A stretch of DNA of 22,282 nt from Caccovicinus sp051878975 (GTDB lineage Bacteria > Bacillota > Clostridia > Lachnospirales > Lachnospiraceae), in NCBI GenBank assembly GCA_051878975.1, contig JBJELD010000017.1:1-22282 (forward strand), written 5' to 3'. Below the pieces are notes generated by a model, which was not told the DNA's origin, did no database searches, and saw only the letters and a list, made by a program, of their open reading frames with translations. Both the position numbers and the translations under genes were made by a program. This document shows positions 14,376 through 22,031 of this stretch, in pieces. Numbering within the stretch: the stretch's first letter is position 1; each line of letters begins with the position of its first letter.

Positions 14376-15497
14376 TTATTCTGGCTCGTCCTCCACTTCC
14401 TCCCAGGAGGGAAGGCGCCCGTATTTGCCTCTTAGATAATCCTTGGCAAAACTGGCATCCGAGCGGACCCGGATATCTGCCAGTGTATAGAGCCTGGAGC
14501 TCCCGGAAGAATCCCGGCTTACAATGGCGGCTTCATCCCGGCGGAACTGTTCCCGGTTCAAAAGAGCCGTGTCGTGGGTGGTGAAAATCAGCTGCCGGTT
14601 CGTATTGCTTTTTGCCTGGAACAGCCCGATCAGATAACGGCTGACAGCCGGATGGAGGAAGGCTGTCAGGTCATCTGCAAGCAAAACACCGCCGTTCTTT
14701 TCGAGCAGAAAACAGCGGTACAGCAGAAGGATGATTTTTGCAGTTCCCATGGACAGGGTTTCTGGGGAAACCGGTTCGATGGAAAAGCCCATGGCCTTCA
14801 TATGCCGGCAGATGAAGGCGCTGGGCTCCGGATCTTTCAGGATTACTTTTACCTGAAGCCGGGCCTGCCCAGGAGTGTGGCGGCCGCAGACAGCGACTCC
14901 TTTCAGGAAGAAATCAGAAAAAGCCTGAAACGGTTCATCAAATGAGGAGCCGGTGCTGCTCAGGAAGAGTCCGATTACCGGTCCCTTCATTCGGAGCGGA
15001 AGCTTTCGGGCGACGCGGGAGGAAATCATTTTCCCGGGCCGTATCACATCGTTTTCCTTCTGAAATACAACCTTCCGATTCAGCAAAAAGGATTCTTCAA
15101 TTACATCATCATTTTGTATGGTAAAAGCGTATTCAAACAGAAAACCGCGGAAGGAAAACTGCATGCTCATGGAGGTAGGCAGATTTGGCGTGTCCGTGAT
15201 CCTGGTGAAAAAAATATTTTCGGATGCCAGAGAGAACATATGGGCCGTCAGGGCCGGATTCGGCAGATTGGGGGCAGAGATCAGACGGCAGACGAAATCC
15301 ACGTAAAAAAGCAGCGCAGAGATCAGGCTGCTTTTTCCGCTGTCGTTGGTGCCGTAGATGGCCAGAGCCTTCAGCAGGTTTCCGTCAGGGCAGGAAGCCA
15401 AATGTTCCGGGTGCTCCTTGTAGACACCCGCCTGCATATTCAGGAGGGTATCGCGGGAAAAGGAATAAAAGTTGCAGAAACGGAAAAAATGAATCAT
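14376..15497 (-). CDS. RloA/COG1106-like AAA (ABC-class) ATPase
   Basis: This 373-residue protein has one ABC/SMC-like ATPase head split by a middle domain. Walker A is GTNDSGKSS (49-57, K55), after the typical LLKALAIYG lead-in. The signature-like segment is LSMGTAKIILLL (248-259), Walker B is VLLADD (271-276), and the H-loop is TTHDTALL (H308). The tail, with RLYTLADIRVRSDASFAKDY and LRGKYGRLP, matches the COG1106/AAA_21 family, which includes RloA and AbiL-type phage-defence ATPases. The usual catalytic Glu after the Walker B Asp is Asp here (D276). No RloB-like partner is present. AAGGAG precedes the start, which lies 12 bp after a tyrosine recombinase gene, so the two are co-transcribed. 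Function is not known: defence, or a helper of the recombinases, are both open. Confidence 0.8.
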   Translation of the reverse strand: MIHFFRFCNFYSFSRDTLLNMQAGVYKEHPEHLASCPDGNLLKALAIYGTNDSGKSSLISALLFYVDFVCRLISAPNLPNPALTAHMFSLASENIFFTRITDTPNLPTSMSMQFSFRGFLFEYAFTIQNDDVIEESFLLNRKVVFQKENDVIRPGKMISSRVARKLPLRMKGPVIGLFLSSTGSSFDEPFQAFSDFFLKGVAVCGRHTPGQARLQVKVILKDPEPSAFICRHMKAMGFSIEPVSPETLSMGTAKIILLLYRCFLLEKNGGVLLADDLTAFLHPAVSRYLIGLFQAKSNTNRQLIFTTHDTALLNREQFRRDEAAIVSRDSSGSSRLYTLADIRVRSDASFAKDYLRGKYGRLPSWEEVEDEPE

Positions 15498-15509
15498 AAG
15501 TCCAACTCC

Positions 15510-16358
15510 TTACCAGACCACGATTTGGTCGATCAGCGCTTTTTGCTCCGCGCTTGTCTGTGTGAGATAAATTTTGGTAGTTTCAATGCTTTCATGGCCA
15601 AGAAGGTCCGCCAGAAGGGAAATATCGCTGCACTTGGAAAGAAATGTTTTTGCATACAAGTGGCGGAAGGAATGAGCATAAACGGTGTTGGGATCAATGC
15701 CGTAGCGGACAGCAAATTGCTTCAGCTGGTAGTTGATGCCGCGGGGCGTGATCGGTTTCCCGGAGCGGCTGATAAACAGAAAGCCGGAGGTAATTCCTCT
15801 GGAGGCCAGCCAGTCGGAGCATTCGCTGCACAGGGAATCCGGAAAATAGATCCGGCGGATTTTTCCGCCCTTGGAACACAGATCCATGTATCCAAGCCGG
15901 AGATGTTCCGCTTTGATCTGGACCAGCTCACTGACTCTTGCACCGGTGGAGGCCAGAAAATGTACAAGGAAATACCAGAACAGATTACCGTCTGCTTTCA
16001 GGCTGTCTCTTAAATGTTCATAGTCCTTTCTGGAGATGACGCGGTCCAGAAACGGCTTCTGCTGCTGGCGGACTGCCGGAAGATGATAGTTTTCTGCCGT
16101 TGCGTCGGAATGACCGGTGCAGGAATCCAGATAGCGCAGATAGCGGTTGAGACCATAGATTTTTGCATTTACCGTGCTGGGACGGTAATGCCGTACCAGA
16201 TATTGTTTATATTCCTGGAGCTTTTGTGCGGAAAGCTCCGGACAGAAGGCGTAGTATTGCCGGACTGCCGTCTGATAGGAAAGGATGGTATGGTCGGAGG
16301 CGCCTTTTTTTTTCAGATAAAGCTGAAAATCTTCCAGTTCTTCTTGTGATATACTCAT
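15510..16358 (-). CDS. Tyrosine recombinase (second of a tandem pair)
   Basis: This 282-residue XerC/D-like integrase has an N-terminal SAM-like core-binding domain (about 5-80) and a C-terminal catalytic domain (about 105-280). The full active site is present: R141 (TGARVSE), K163, H229 and R232 (HSFRH), H255 (LGHES) and the nucleophile Y264. The core-binding domain is short, as in chromosomal or phase-variation recombinases. There is no arm-binding domain of the lambda or Tn916 type. The start has AAGAGG close upstream. The gene sits 26 bp after its paralog and 12 bp before the ATPase gene. The target site is unknown. It is probably not the dif recombinase, since that is normally a single conserved gene. 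Confidence 0.9.
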   Translation of the reverse strand: MSISQEELEDFQLYLKKKGASDHTILSYQTAVRQYYAFCPELSAQKLQEYKQYLVRHYRPSTVNAKIYGLNRYLRYLDSCTGHSDATAENYHLPAVRQQQKPFLDRVISRKDYEHLRDSLKADGNLFWYFLVHFLASTGARVSELVQIKAEHLRLGYMDLCSKGGKIRRIYFPDSLCSECSDWLASRGITSGFLFISRSGKPITPRGINYQLKQFAVRYGIDPNTVYAHSFRHLYAKTFLSKCSDISLLADLLGHESIETTKIYLTQTSAEQKALIDQIVVW

Positions 16359-16384
16359 AAAACCTCTTCTTTCGCAGCATATGC

Positions 16385-17203
16385 TTACCAGTCTACAATC
16401 TGGTTGATGATCGCCTTCTGCTCACTGCTGCTGCGCCTCAGGTAAATCCTGGTAGTCTCCAGGTTTTCATGCCCCAGAAGGTTGGAAAGCAGCGTAATGT
16501 CGCTGCAGTGCTCGCTGAAATTCTTTGCAAAGCGGTGCCGGAAGGAGTGGGGATAGACGACTTCTTCATCCAGATTGTAGCGGACGGCCAGACGTTTCAG
16601 CTGCCTGCGCACACCGCTGCAGGAAATACGTTTGCCGGACGGATTTAAAAAGATATCTCCGGACAGCCGCTCAATGTATTTCAGCCAGCGCATCGCATCC
16701 TTCTGCAGAGAGGCCGGCACATAGATCCGGCGGATTTTATTGTCCTTGGAATAGATATCCTTGTAGCCGGTCCGCACATCCTCCACGGTAAACTGAATAA
16801 CCTCGCTGATCCGGGCTCCGGTTGCAGTCATGAAACGGACCAGAAAATAGTACTGATATTCCTCGTCGCTTAACAGCCTGGTTTTTAAATATTCATAGTC
16901 GGCTTCGCTGATGATCCGCTCCAGATAGGAGCGGTGCTGCACGCGGACCTGCAGAATGTGCTCATCCGGCCATTCGGTATAATTTAAAAAACTGTTCAGC
17001 GCGTTGATTCTCAGGTTAATCGTCTGTGGTTTGTAGTGCTCCAGAAGATACAGCTTGTACAGCTGGAGATTGGAAAAGGTCAGCTCCGGATAAAGCTGGT
17101 AAAACTGCCGTATCGCATAGAGATAGGCACGTATGGTGTTTGGTGCCATATTTTGTGAAATCAGATATTTTTCAAATTCCTGCAGCTGGAGCTCTTTGTC
17201 CAT
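16385..17203 (-). CDS. Tyrosine recombinase (first of a tandem pair)
   Basis: This 272-residue protein is a paralog of the next gene, about half identical over the catalytic part and sharing the ending QK-A-x-I-x-QIV-x-W. Active-site residues are R131 (TGARISE), K153, H219 and R222 (HSFRH), H245 (LGHEN) and Y254, so it should be active. The frame extends to a GTG at 17236. The ATG at 17203 has GAAGGAG five bases upstream and aligns with the paralog's start, so it is preferred. It is the first gene of the three-gene minus-strand group, and its promoter lies at 17252-17280. Paired recombinases may act as a heteromeric XerC/XerD-like complex on two different half-sites. That is inference. Confidence 0.9.
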   Translation of the reverse strand: MDKELQLQEFEKYLISQNMAPNTIRAYLYAIRQFYQLYPELTFSNLQLYKLYLLEHYKPQTINLRINALNSFLNYTEWPDEHILQVRVQHRSYLERIISEADYEYLKTRLLSDEEYQYYFLVRFMTATGARISEVIQFTVEDVRTGYKDIYSKDNKIRRIYVPASLQKDAMRWLKYIERLSGDIFLNPSGKRISCSGVRRQLKRLAVRYNLDEEVVYPHSFRHRFAKNFSEHCSDITLLSNLLGHENLETTRIYLRRSSSEQKAIINQIVDW

Positions 17204-17251
17204 TTCTTCTCCTTCTTCCCCAACATTACAAATCACTTACTAATGATATTC

Positions 17252-17280
17252 AATATAAAAAGGGAAAAATAAAAAGTCAA
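17252..17280 (-). promoter_or_regulatory. Promoter of the recombinase-ATPase genes
   Basis: On the minus strand, TTGACT (17280-17275) and TATATT (17257-17252) lie 17 bp apart in very AT-rich DNA. The start would be near 17245, about 42 nt before the ATG at 17203. Confidence 0.7.
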
Positions 17281-17356
17281 TAAAAAAACAAGGAATTTTT
17301 CGAAAAAATTTATAAAATATAAACAATTATACGAGAAATGTTTATCATTAAGTGGA

Positions 17357-17384
17357 TTTTTTGAAGAATGGTTCCTTCAAAAAA
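17357..17384. repeat. 10-8-10 bp inverted repeat, candidate recombinase core site
   Basis: TTTTTTGAAG (17357-17366) and CTTCAAAAAA (17375-17384) are perfect inverted arms around the asymmetric 8-bp spacer AATGGTTC. Two 10-13 bp arms around 6-8 bp is the shape of lox, dif and other tyrosine-recombinase core sites. It lies about 75 bp upstream of the recombinase promoter. The right arm also forms the U-tract of the neighbouring terminator, so it may have no separate role. Confidence 0.35.
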
Positions 17385-17385
17385 C

Positions 17386-17435
17386 AAACGTCGGCAGATC
17401 TTTCGCGTTCCGCGTCAAGATCTGCCGACGTTTTT
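17386..17435. terminator. Strong bidirectional intrinsic terminator
   Basis: Arms 17386-17402 and 17417-17433 are a perfect 17-bp inverted repeat. The loop contains CGCG-TTC-CGCG and could pair further. T5 lies on the plus-strand side and TTTGTTTTTT on the minus-strand side. It ends the leftward pot operon about 100 nt after its stop codon and shields the recombinase promoter from read-through. Confidence 0.92.
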
Positions 17436-17483
17436 CGTCTTTCAGACCAAGTGATACCAGACTGCTCGACAAGCCGCCGGCGC

Positions 17484-17516
17484 GTCATCTGCCATCCGGC
17501 AAGGGACGCAGATGAC
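17484..17516 (-). repeat. 9-bp inverted repeat in the pot operon 3' region
   Basis: GTCATCTGC (17484-17492) pairs with GCAGATGAC (17508-17516) around a 15-nt loop. No T-run follows on either strand, so it is not a terminator. It may protect the 3' end of the mRNA. Confidence 0.6.
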
Positions 17517-17536
17517 CGGGGCCGCAGCTCAGCCGG

Positions 17537-19483
17537 TTATCTGGATTTCACTTCTTTCCACAGTGCATTGTAAACAGCATCATCCTCGTCACCGAGATAC
17601 TGGAAGACTTCGCAGTTGTCCAGGGAATCCAGGTCCGGGAAGATGGCTTTGTTTTCCTGAATTTCCGGATCCAGAAGCTCAAAGGCTCCCTGATTCGGAG
17701 TGGCATAGGTAATGTATTCAAAGTTCCGGAGAGCAATGTCCGGACGGCAGAGGAAATCGATCCATTTCTCTGCATTTTCCTTGTTTGGTGCATTGGCCGG
17801 AATGACCCAGGAATCCAGCCACAGGTTGGTTCCCTCCTCCGGAATGACGTATTCCAGGGAGTAATCCAGTCCCAGGTTTTCCACTTCTTCCTGGATATAA
17901 AGCATTTCGCCGGAATAGATCACGCCGACAGCGGCTTCGCCGCCGATCATCTTATCCCGCACCTGGTCAATGACATAGGCCTGTACCAGCGGCTTCTGAT
18001 CGATCAGAAGCTGCTTGGCTTCCTGAAGCTCCGCCACATTCCGGGTATTCATGGAGCAGCCCAGCTTCTTCAACGCTACCATAAATGCGTCACGGACGCT
18101 GTCCTGCATCAGGATTTCTCCGGAAAGCTTCGGATCCCAGAGATCGGACCAGCTGTCCGGCGGCTCCACACCCAGTTCTTCCAGCCGCTTCGTATTGTAA
18201 AGAATGCCTACGGTACCCCAGCAGTAAGGCACAGAGTACTGATTTTTCGGGTCAAAAGACTGGGACATTTCCATATAGGCTGGATGGATCTCCGAAATAT
18301 TGGGGATGTTGTCAAAGTTGATTTCGGCCAGCATGTCATTTTCGATCATCTTCTGAATCATGTAATCAGAAGGACAGACCACATCGTACTGTACGGCGCC
18401 GGCCTCAATAACCGGATACATCTCTTCGTTTGTCTCAAACATATCATAGGTGACCTTGATTCCCGTTTCCTCTTCAAACATGGACACTACGTCCTCGTCA
18501 ATGTATTCGCCCCAGTTGTAAACATAAAGCTCATTCGTGTGGGTGATCGAGTAATTCTTGAAGGTGATGAATCCCACGGCTGCGACAATCAGGACAGCAG
18601 CCGCTGCCATGGCGCCTTTCTGGAACTGACGGAATCGTTCTTCCGGATCCGGAGAAGAGGATGCACCGGAGGTTCCATCTGCCATACCGGGAATGGTTTT
18701 CTTCTGCTTCGGCTTGAAATTGGTGATCAGAAGCAGGATCAGCACAGTCAGAAAAATAATGGTAGACAGCGCATACATGGAAGGCTGGATACCGCGGCGT
18801 ACCTGGCTGTAAATCAGCGTGGACAAGGTATTGATGCCTGCGCCTCTGGTAAAATGGGTGATGATAAAATCATCCAGGGACATGGTGAAGGCCAGCAGGA
18901 ATCCGGAAAGGATGCCCGGCAGAATGTCCGGAAATACCACCTTAAAAAAGGCGTAAACAGGAGATGCGCCCAGATCCATGGCTGCCTCGTAGGTGCTTTT
19001 GTTCGTCTGCTTCAGCTTCGGCATGACGCTTAGGATCACATAAGGAATGTTGAAGGTAATGTGAGCGATCAGAATGGTCTTGAAGCCCAGGGAAATTCCA
19101 AATGCGATGAAGGCCAGCATCAGGGAGATACCGGTCACAATGTCGGCATTCAGCATGGGAATGTTCGTGATGCCGAGGACGATGGTCCGGCTGACCGGTT
19201 TCATACTGTTGATGGCAATCGCGGCAGCTGTGCCGATGATGCAGGCGATCAGAGCCGATGCGAAAGCGATCAGCAGGGTGTTGTAAAGGGCGGAGATGAT
19301 GTTCGGGTCAGAGAACATCTGCTGGTACCACTTGATGGTAAAACCGCCCCACTGGGTTCTGGACTTGGAGGTATTGAAGGACAAAACCACCATGGTCATG
19401 ATTGGTGCGTATAAAAAAATCAGAATCAGCACCAGATAAAAGTTGGAAAAAAATTGTCTCAGGGACTTTATTTTCGGTTTCAT
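17537..19483 (-). CDS. potCD: Fused spermidine/putrescine permease and binding protein (PotC-PotD)
   Basis: The single 648-residue protein joins two normally separate ABC transporter subunits. Residues 1-255 are a PotC permease with six hydrophobic segments and the EAA loop EAAMDLGASPVYAFFKVVFP (166-185). A charged, Ser/Pro-rich linker follows (258-288), then an extra membrane segment (290-308). Residues 318-648 are a PotD-type binding domain opening with LYVYNWGEYIDEDVVSMFEEETG. The extra segment keeps the topology right by placing PotD outside the cell, tethered to the permease. No lipobox is present, as the fusion makes one unnecessary. The start overlaps the potB stop as ATGA. Such PotCD fusions are known in some Gram-positive bacteria. 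The substrate is a polyamine by family, the exact one not determined. Confidence 0.95.
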   Translation of the reverse strand: MKPKIKSLRQFFSNFYLVLILIFLYAPIMTMVVLSFNTSKSRTQWGGFTIKWYQQMFSDPNIISALYNTLLIAFASALIACIIGTAAAIAINSMKPVSRTIVLGITNIPMLNADIVTGISLMLAFIAFGISLGFKTILIAHITFNIPYVILSVMPKLKQTNKSTYEAAMDLGASPVYAFFKVVFPDILPGILSGFLLAFTMSLDDFIITHFTRGAGINTLSTLIYSQVRRGIQPSMYALSTIIFLTVLILLLITNFKPKQKKTIPGMADGTSGASSSPDPEERFRQFQKGAMAAAAVLIVAAVGFITFKNYSITHTNELYVYNWGEYIDEDVVSMFEEETGIKVTYDMFETNEEMYPVIEAGAVQYDVVCPSDYMIQKMIENDMLAEINFDNIPNISEIHPAYMEMSQSFDPKNQYSVPYCWGTVGILYNTKRLEELGVEPPDSWSDLWDPKLSGEILMQDSVRDAFMVALKKLGCSMNTRNVAELQEAKQLLIDQKPLVQAYVIDQVRDKMIGGEAAVGVIYSGEMLYIQEEVENLGLDYSLEYVIPEEGTNLWLDSWVIPANAPNKENAEKWIDFLCRPDIALRNFEYITYATPNQGAFELLDPEIQENKAIFPDLDSLDNCEVFQYLGDEDDAVYNALWKEVKSR

Positions 19484-20295
19484 CAGAACGTGCTGCCCTC
19501 CCCGTTTTTATCGTATTTTGCAATTAATGCCATGCTGATCAGGATGAAGATCATCATAACCAGAGAAAGGCCGGAGCCCAGATGCCAGTTGCTGCCCCTG
19601 GTAAATTCCTGCTCAATCACGTTGCCGATCAGAAGGATCTTGCTTCCTCCGAGAAGATTGCTGATGACGAAGGTCGTCAGGGCAGGAACAAATACCATGG
19701 TGATGCCGCTGATGATTCCCGGAACACTTAAAGGAAGCAGGACGTACCAGAAGGTCTGAAGCGTGCTGGCACCCAGATCCTTGGCTGCGTTGATTGTATT
19801 GTCATCGATCTTGGACAGCACATTGTAAATGGGAAGCACCATAAAGGGCAGGAAATTGTAGACCATGCCCAGGATAATGGCTGCCGGTGTGTTGATCAGA
19901 TGCTGCTCCGGCAGATGAAGAGCGGAAAGGATTCCGTTGATCACGCCGCTTTTTTCCAGCAGAGTCTGCCAGGCCAGGGTGCGGAGCAGGAAGTTCATCC
20001 ACATCGGAAGAATGAAGATGAATACGATGAAGCCGCCGGCGCCGGCACCTTTTGAACGGAGCACCATAGCCAGCGGGTAAGCCAGAAGCAGGCAGATTAC
20101 AGTGGCTGTCAGGGAAAGTCCCAGGGAAAGCCACAGCGCCTTTGCGTGCTCGGCGGTTGCAATGGCCATCACGTTGGAAAGCGTGAAGGCGCCGGTTTTG
20201 TCGGTCAGACCGTAGTATACGATCAGCGCAAGGGGGATGATGGTAAACCCGATCATCCATACAAGATATGGTCCGGATAAAAGCTTTTTACTCAT
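19483..20295 (-). CDS. potB: Spermidine/putrescine ABC transporter permease PotB
   Basis: This 270-residue inner-membrane permease has six hydrophobic segments and the EAA loop AAKDLGASTLQTFWYVLLPLS. It pairs with the PotC half of the fusion protein. The frame is open back to an ATG at 20316, but that codon runs into AGGAGG, the probable ribosome site. The ATG at 20295, inside the end of potA (ATGAGTAA overlap), gives MSKKLLSGPYLVWM and is preferred. The spacing of about 12 bases is long, so the longer form of 277 residues is not excluded. Confidence 0.94.
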   Translation of the reverse strand: MSKKLLSGPYLVWMIGFTIIPLALIVYYGLTDKTGAFTLSNVMAIATAEHAKALWLSLGLSLTATVICLLLAYPLAMVLRSKGAGAGGFIVFIFILPMWMNFLLRTLAWQTLLEKSGVINGILSALHLPEQHLINTPAAIILGMVYNFLPFMVLPIYNVLSKIDDNTINAAKDLGASTLQTFWYVLLPLSVPGIISGITMVFVPALTTFVISNLLGGSKILLIGNVIEQEFTRGSNWHLGSGLSLVMMIFILISMALIAKYDKNGEGSTF

Positions 20296-21364
20296 TGACG
20301 CCGATTGCCTCCTCATCTTCAGAAGCTGGTTTATTCATGATCTGAATATCAAACGGGTCCACATGGATATCCACTTTCTTTCCTACCGGGAACAGGTCAG
20401 TGGAGTGAACCAGCCACTCGAAGCCGTCCGGTGTGGTTACTTCCATTTCATAATGAACTCCCTTGAAGATCAGATGTGTCACAACGCCGGAGAGCGTTCC
20501 CTGACCGGGCTCAACCAGGTCAATGTCTTCCGGGCGGATGACTACGTCTACCGGGCGGTTGGTGCCGAAGCCCTTGTCTACGCAGGCAAATCTGGCGCCG
20601 AAGATTTCAACCAGTTCATCGTGGATCATCAGGCCGGGAACAATGTTGCTGTCTCCGATAAAGTCTGCCACAAATGCATTTTCCGGCTCGTTGTAAATAT
20701 TTTCCGGGGAACCCATCTGCTGGATGTAGCCCTGGTTCATGACCACGATGGTGTCGGACATGGTAAGGGCCTCCTCCTGGTCATGGGTTACGTAGATGAA
20801 GGTGATGCCCAGCTCATTCTTCAGCCGGATCAGTTCGTACTGCATGTCCTGGCGGAGCTTTAAATCCAGTGCGCCCAGCGGCTCATCCAGAAGCAGAAGC
20901 CGCGGTTCGTTTACGATCGCACGTGCAATGGCGATCCGCTGCTGCTGTCCGCCGGACAGGGAATCCACGGAGCGGTTTTCGTAGCCGTCCAGATTCACCA
21001 GCTTTAAGGCGTATTTGATTTTGTCGTCAATGTAGGTCTTCGGCTTGTTTTTGATCTTTAATCCGAAGGCGATGTTTTCTGCGATGGTCATATGGGTGAA
21101 CAGCGCGTATTTCTGAAAAACCGTATTGAGCTGACGCTTGTTCGGCGGGACATTGGTGATGTCCTGTCCGTCGAAAATGACTTTTCCGGAATCCGGAGAT
21201 TCAAAGCCTCCGATAATGCGCAGCGTTGTAGTCTTTCCGCAGCCGCTGGGGCCGAGGAGCGTGACAAAGCTGTTTTCCTTTACGGTAAGACTTAAGTCGT
21301 CCAGTACCATGGTACCGTCGAAGCTTTTTGAGATATGCTGTAAATCAATAAGTGGCTGATTCAT
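20288..21364 (-). CDS. potA: Spermidine/putrescine ABC transporter ATPase PotA
   Basis: This 358-residue cytoplasmic ATPase has Walker A GPSGCGKTT (38-46), a Q-loop at VFQKYALFTHMTIAENIAFG, signature LSGGQ (136-140), Walker B with E161 (LLLLDEP) and the switch His H194. A C-terminal TOBE-type regulatory domain follows (about 270-345, VVIRPEDIDLVEPGQGTL). This is the PotA/polyamine type. AGGAGG eight bases before the ATG supports the start. It follows the XRE regulator gene by 22 bp and overlaps potB, so all four genes form one operon. Confidence 0.95.
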   Translation of the reverse strand: MNQPLIDLQHISKSFDGTMVLDDLSLTVKENSFVTLLGPSGCGKTTTLRIIGGFESPDSGKVIFDGQDITNVPPNKRQLNTVFQKYALFTHMTIAENIAFGLKIKNKPKTYIDDKIKYALKLVNLDGYENRSVDSLSGGQQQRIAIARAIVNEPRLLLLDEPLGALDLKLRQDMQYELIRLKNELGITFIYVTHDQEEALTMSDTIVVMNQGYIQQMGSPENIYNEPENAFVADFIGDSNIVPGLMIHDELVEIFGARFACVDKGFGTNRPVDVVIRPEDIDLVEPGQGTLSGVVTHLIFKGVHYEMEVTTPDGFEWLVHSTDLFPVGKKVDIHVDPFDIQIMNKPASEDEEAIGVNE

Positions 21365-21386
21365 GGCCGTTCCTCCTGTGTGCGTT

Positions 21387-21920
21387 TTAGAAGCTTGGCG
21401 GGACGCTGACCCAGATCAGGGAAGCGCCGTTTTTGCTGCTCAGATAATGCTGTTTATCTGATACATAATAAAAGGATTCTCCTTTTTTGGCTTTATAAAC
21501 CTTGTTTCCGAGATGGATGGAGACAGCACCGGACAGCACGTAGCCGAATTCTTCTCCCTCATGAGGTGTGTCCGGATAGGTCGATCCGCCGGCCTCCAGT
21601 GTGAGAAGAAGCGGTTCCATCTGATTTTTCTGGGCGTTCGGAATAATCCATTTGATGTTGTTTTTATATTCGGAGTCGTTTTTTTCAAAATAGTCCTGCT
21701 TTCCGAATACGATCTGTTCCTCCGGTGTTTCATTGAAAAACTCTCCGATCGAGGTTCCAAGGCACTGAAGGATATCCATTAAGGTGGCGATGGAAGGGGA
21801 AGTCAGATCCCGCTCCAGCTGGGAGATAAAGCCTTTTGAAAGCTCTGCGCGGTCGGCCAGCTCCTCCTGAGTCAGCCCTTTTAAAATGCGCAGCTCCCGT
21901 ATTTTTGCGCCGATTTTCAT
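21387..21920 (-). CDS. XRE-family regulator with C-terminal cupin (PuuR-like)
   Basis: The 177-residue protein has an N-terminal helix-turn-helix (about 5-60, GLTQEELADRAELSKGFISQLERD). A C-terminal cupin follows (about 100-173, with H120-EGEEFGYVLSG and KKGESFYYVSDKQHYL). This is the MerR/PuuR-like XRE-cupin class, often next to polyamine genes and sensing a small ligand. The frame is open upstream to 22022, but AAAGGAGG lies five bases before the ATG at 21920 and the shorter protein begins exactly at the helix-turn-helix. As first gene of the operon with potABCD it probably controls polyamine uptake and its own expression. Two matching operator candidates lie in its leader. Confidence 0.93.
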   Translation of the reverse strand: MKIGAKIRELRILKGLTQEELADRAELSKGFISQLERDLTSPSIATLMDILQCLGTSIGEFFNETPEEQIVFGKQDYFEKNDSEYKNNIKWIIPNAQKNQMEPLLLTLEAGGSTYPDTPHEGEEFGYVLSGAVSIHLGNKVYKAKKGESFYYVSDKQHYLSSKNGASLIWVSVPPSF

Positions 21921-21965
21921 GAAATCCTCCTTTCTTTCGTGGTGTGTTGATATACTTACCTGAAA

Positions 21966-21980
21966 GTTTACCAATACTAA
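21966..21980 (+). promoter_or_regulatory. Operator candidate, distal copy
   Basis: GTTTACCAATACTAA reads on the plus strand and matches the second copy at 22006-22020 (minus strand) at 13 of 15 bases. It lies in the 5' leader, about 45-60 nt after the predicted start. Binding here by the XRE protein would block transcription. Confidence 0.5.
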
Positions 21981-22005
21981 CTGACAATAAAAATAATCAA
22001 AAAGT

Positions 22006-22020
22006 TTAGTATTTTTAAAC
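22006..22020 (-). promoter_or_regulatory. Operator candidate, promoter-proximal copy
   Basis: GTTTAAAAATACTAA reads on the minus strand, in inverted orientation to the distal copy, with centres 40 bp apart. It begins about 5 bp after the predicted transcription start, and GTTTA/TAAAC makes it a partial dyad. Confidence 0.5.
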
Positions 22021-22031
22021 AAGACGATTCT

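Larger units (their letters stand above)
17204..17536. other. AT-rich intergenic region with several inverted repeats
   Basis: No gene is supported here. From left to right it holds the recombinase promoter, a 12-bp palindrome TTTTTCGAAAAA (17296-17307), a 10-8-10 inverted repeat (17357-17384), a long terminator hairpin (17386-17435) and a further 9-bp inverted repeat (17484-17516) in the 3' leader-out of the pot operon. Confidence 0.7.

Noticed and set aside
14376..17203. Integrated prophage or conjugative element
   Set aside because: No phage structural, relaxase, excisionase or replication genes and no flanking direct repeats were found. Both neighbours are intact operons.
17204..17236. 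GTG start of the first recombinase
   Set aside because: It has no ribosome site. The added residues are acidic and absent in the paralog, whereas the ATG at 17203 has GAAGGAG.
17296..17307. Palindrome TTTTTCGAAAAA as an operator or att core
   Set aside because: It is short and lies in very AT-rich DNA where such palindromes are frequent, and no second copy was noticed.
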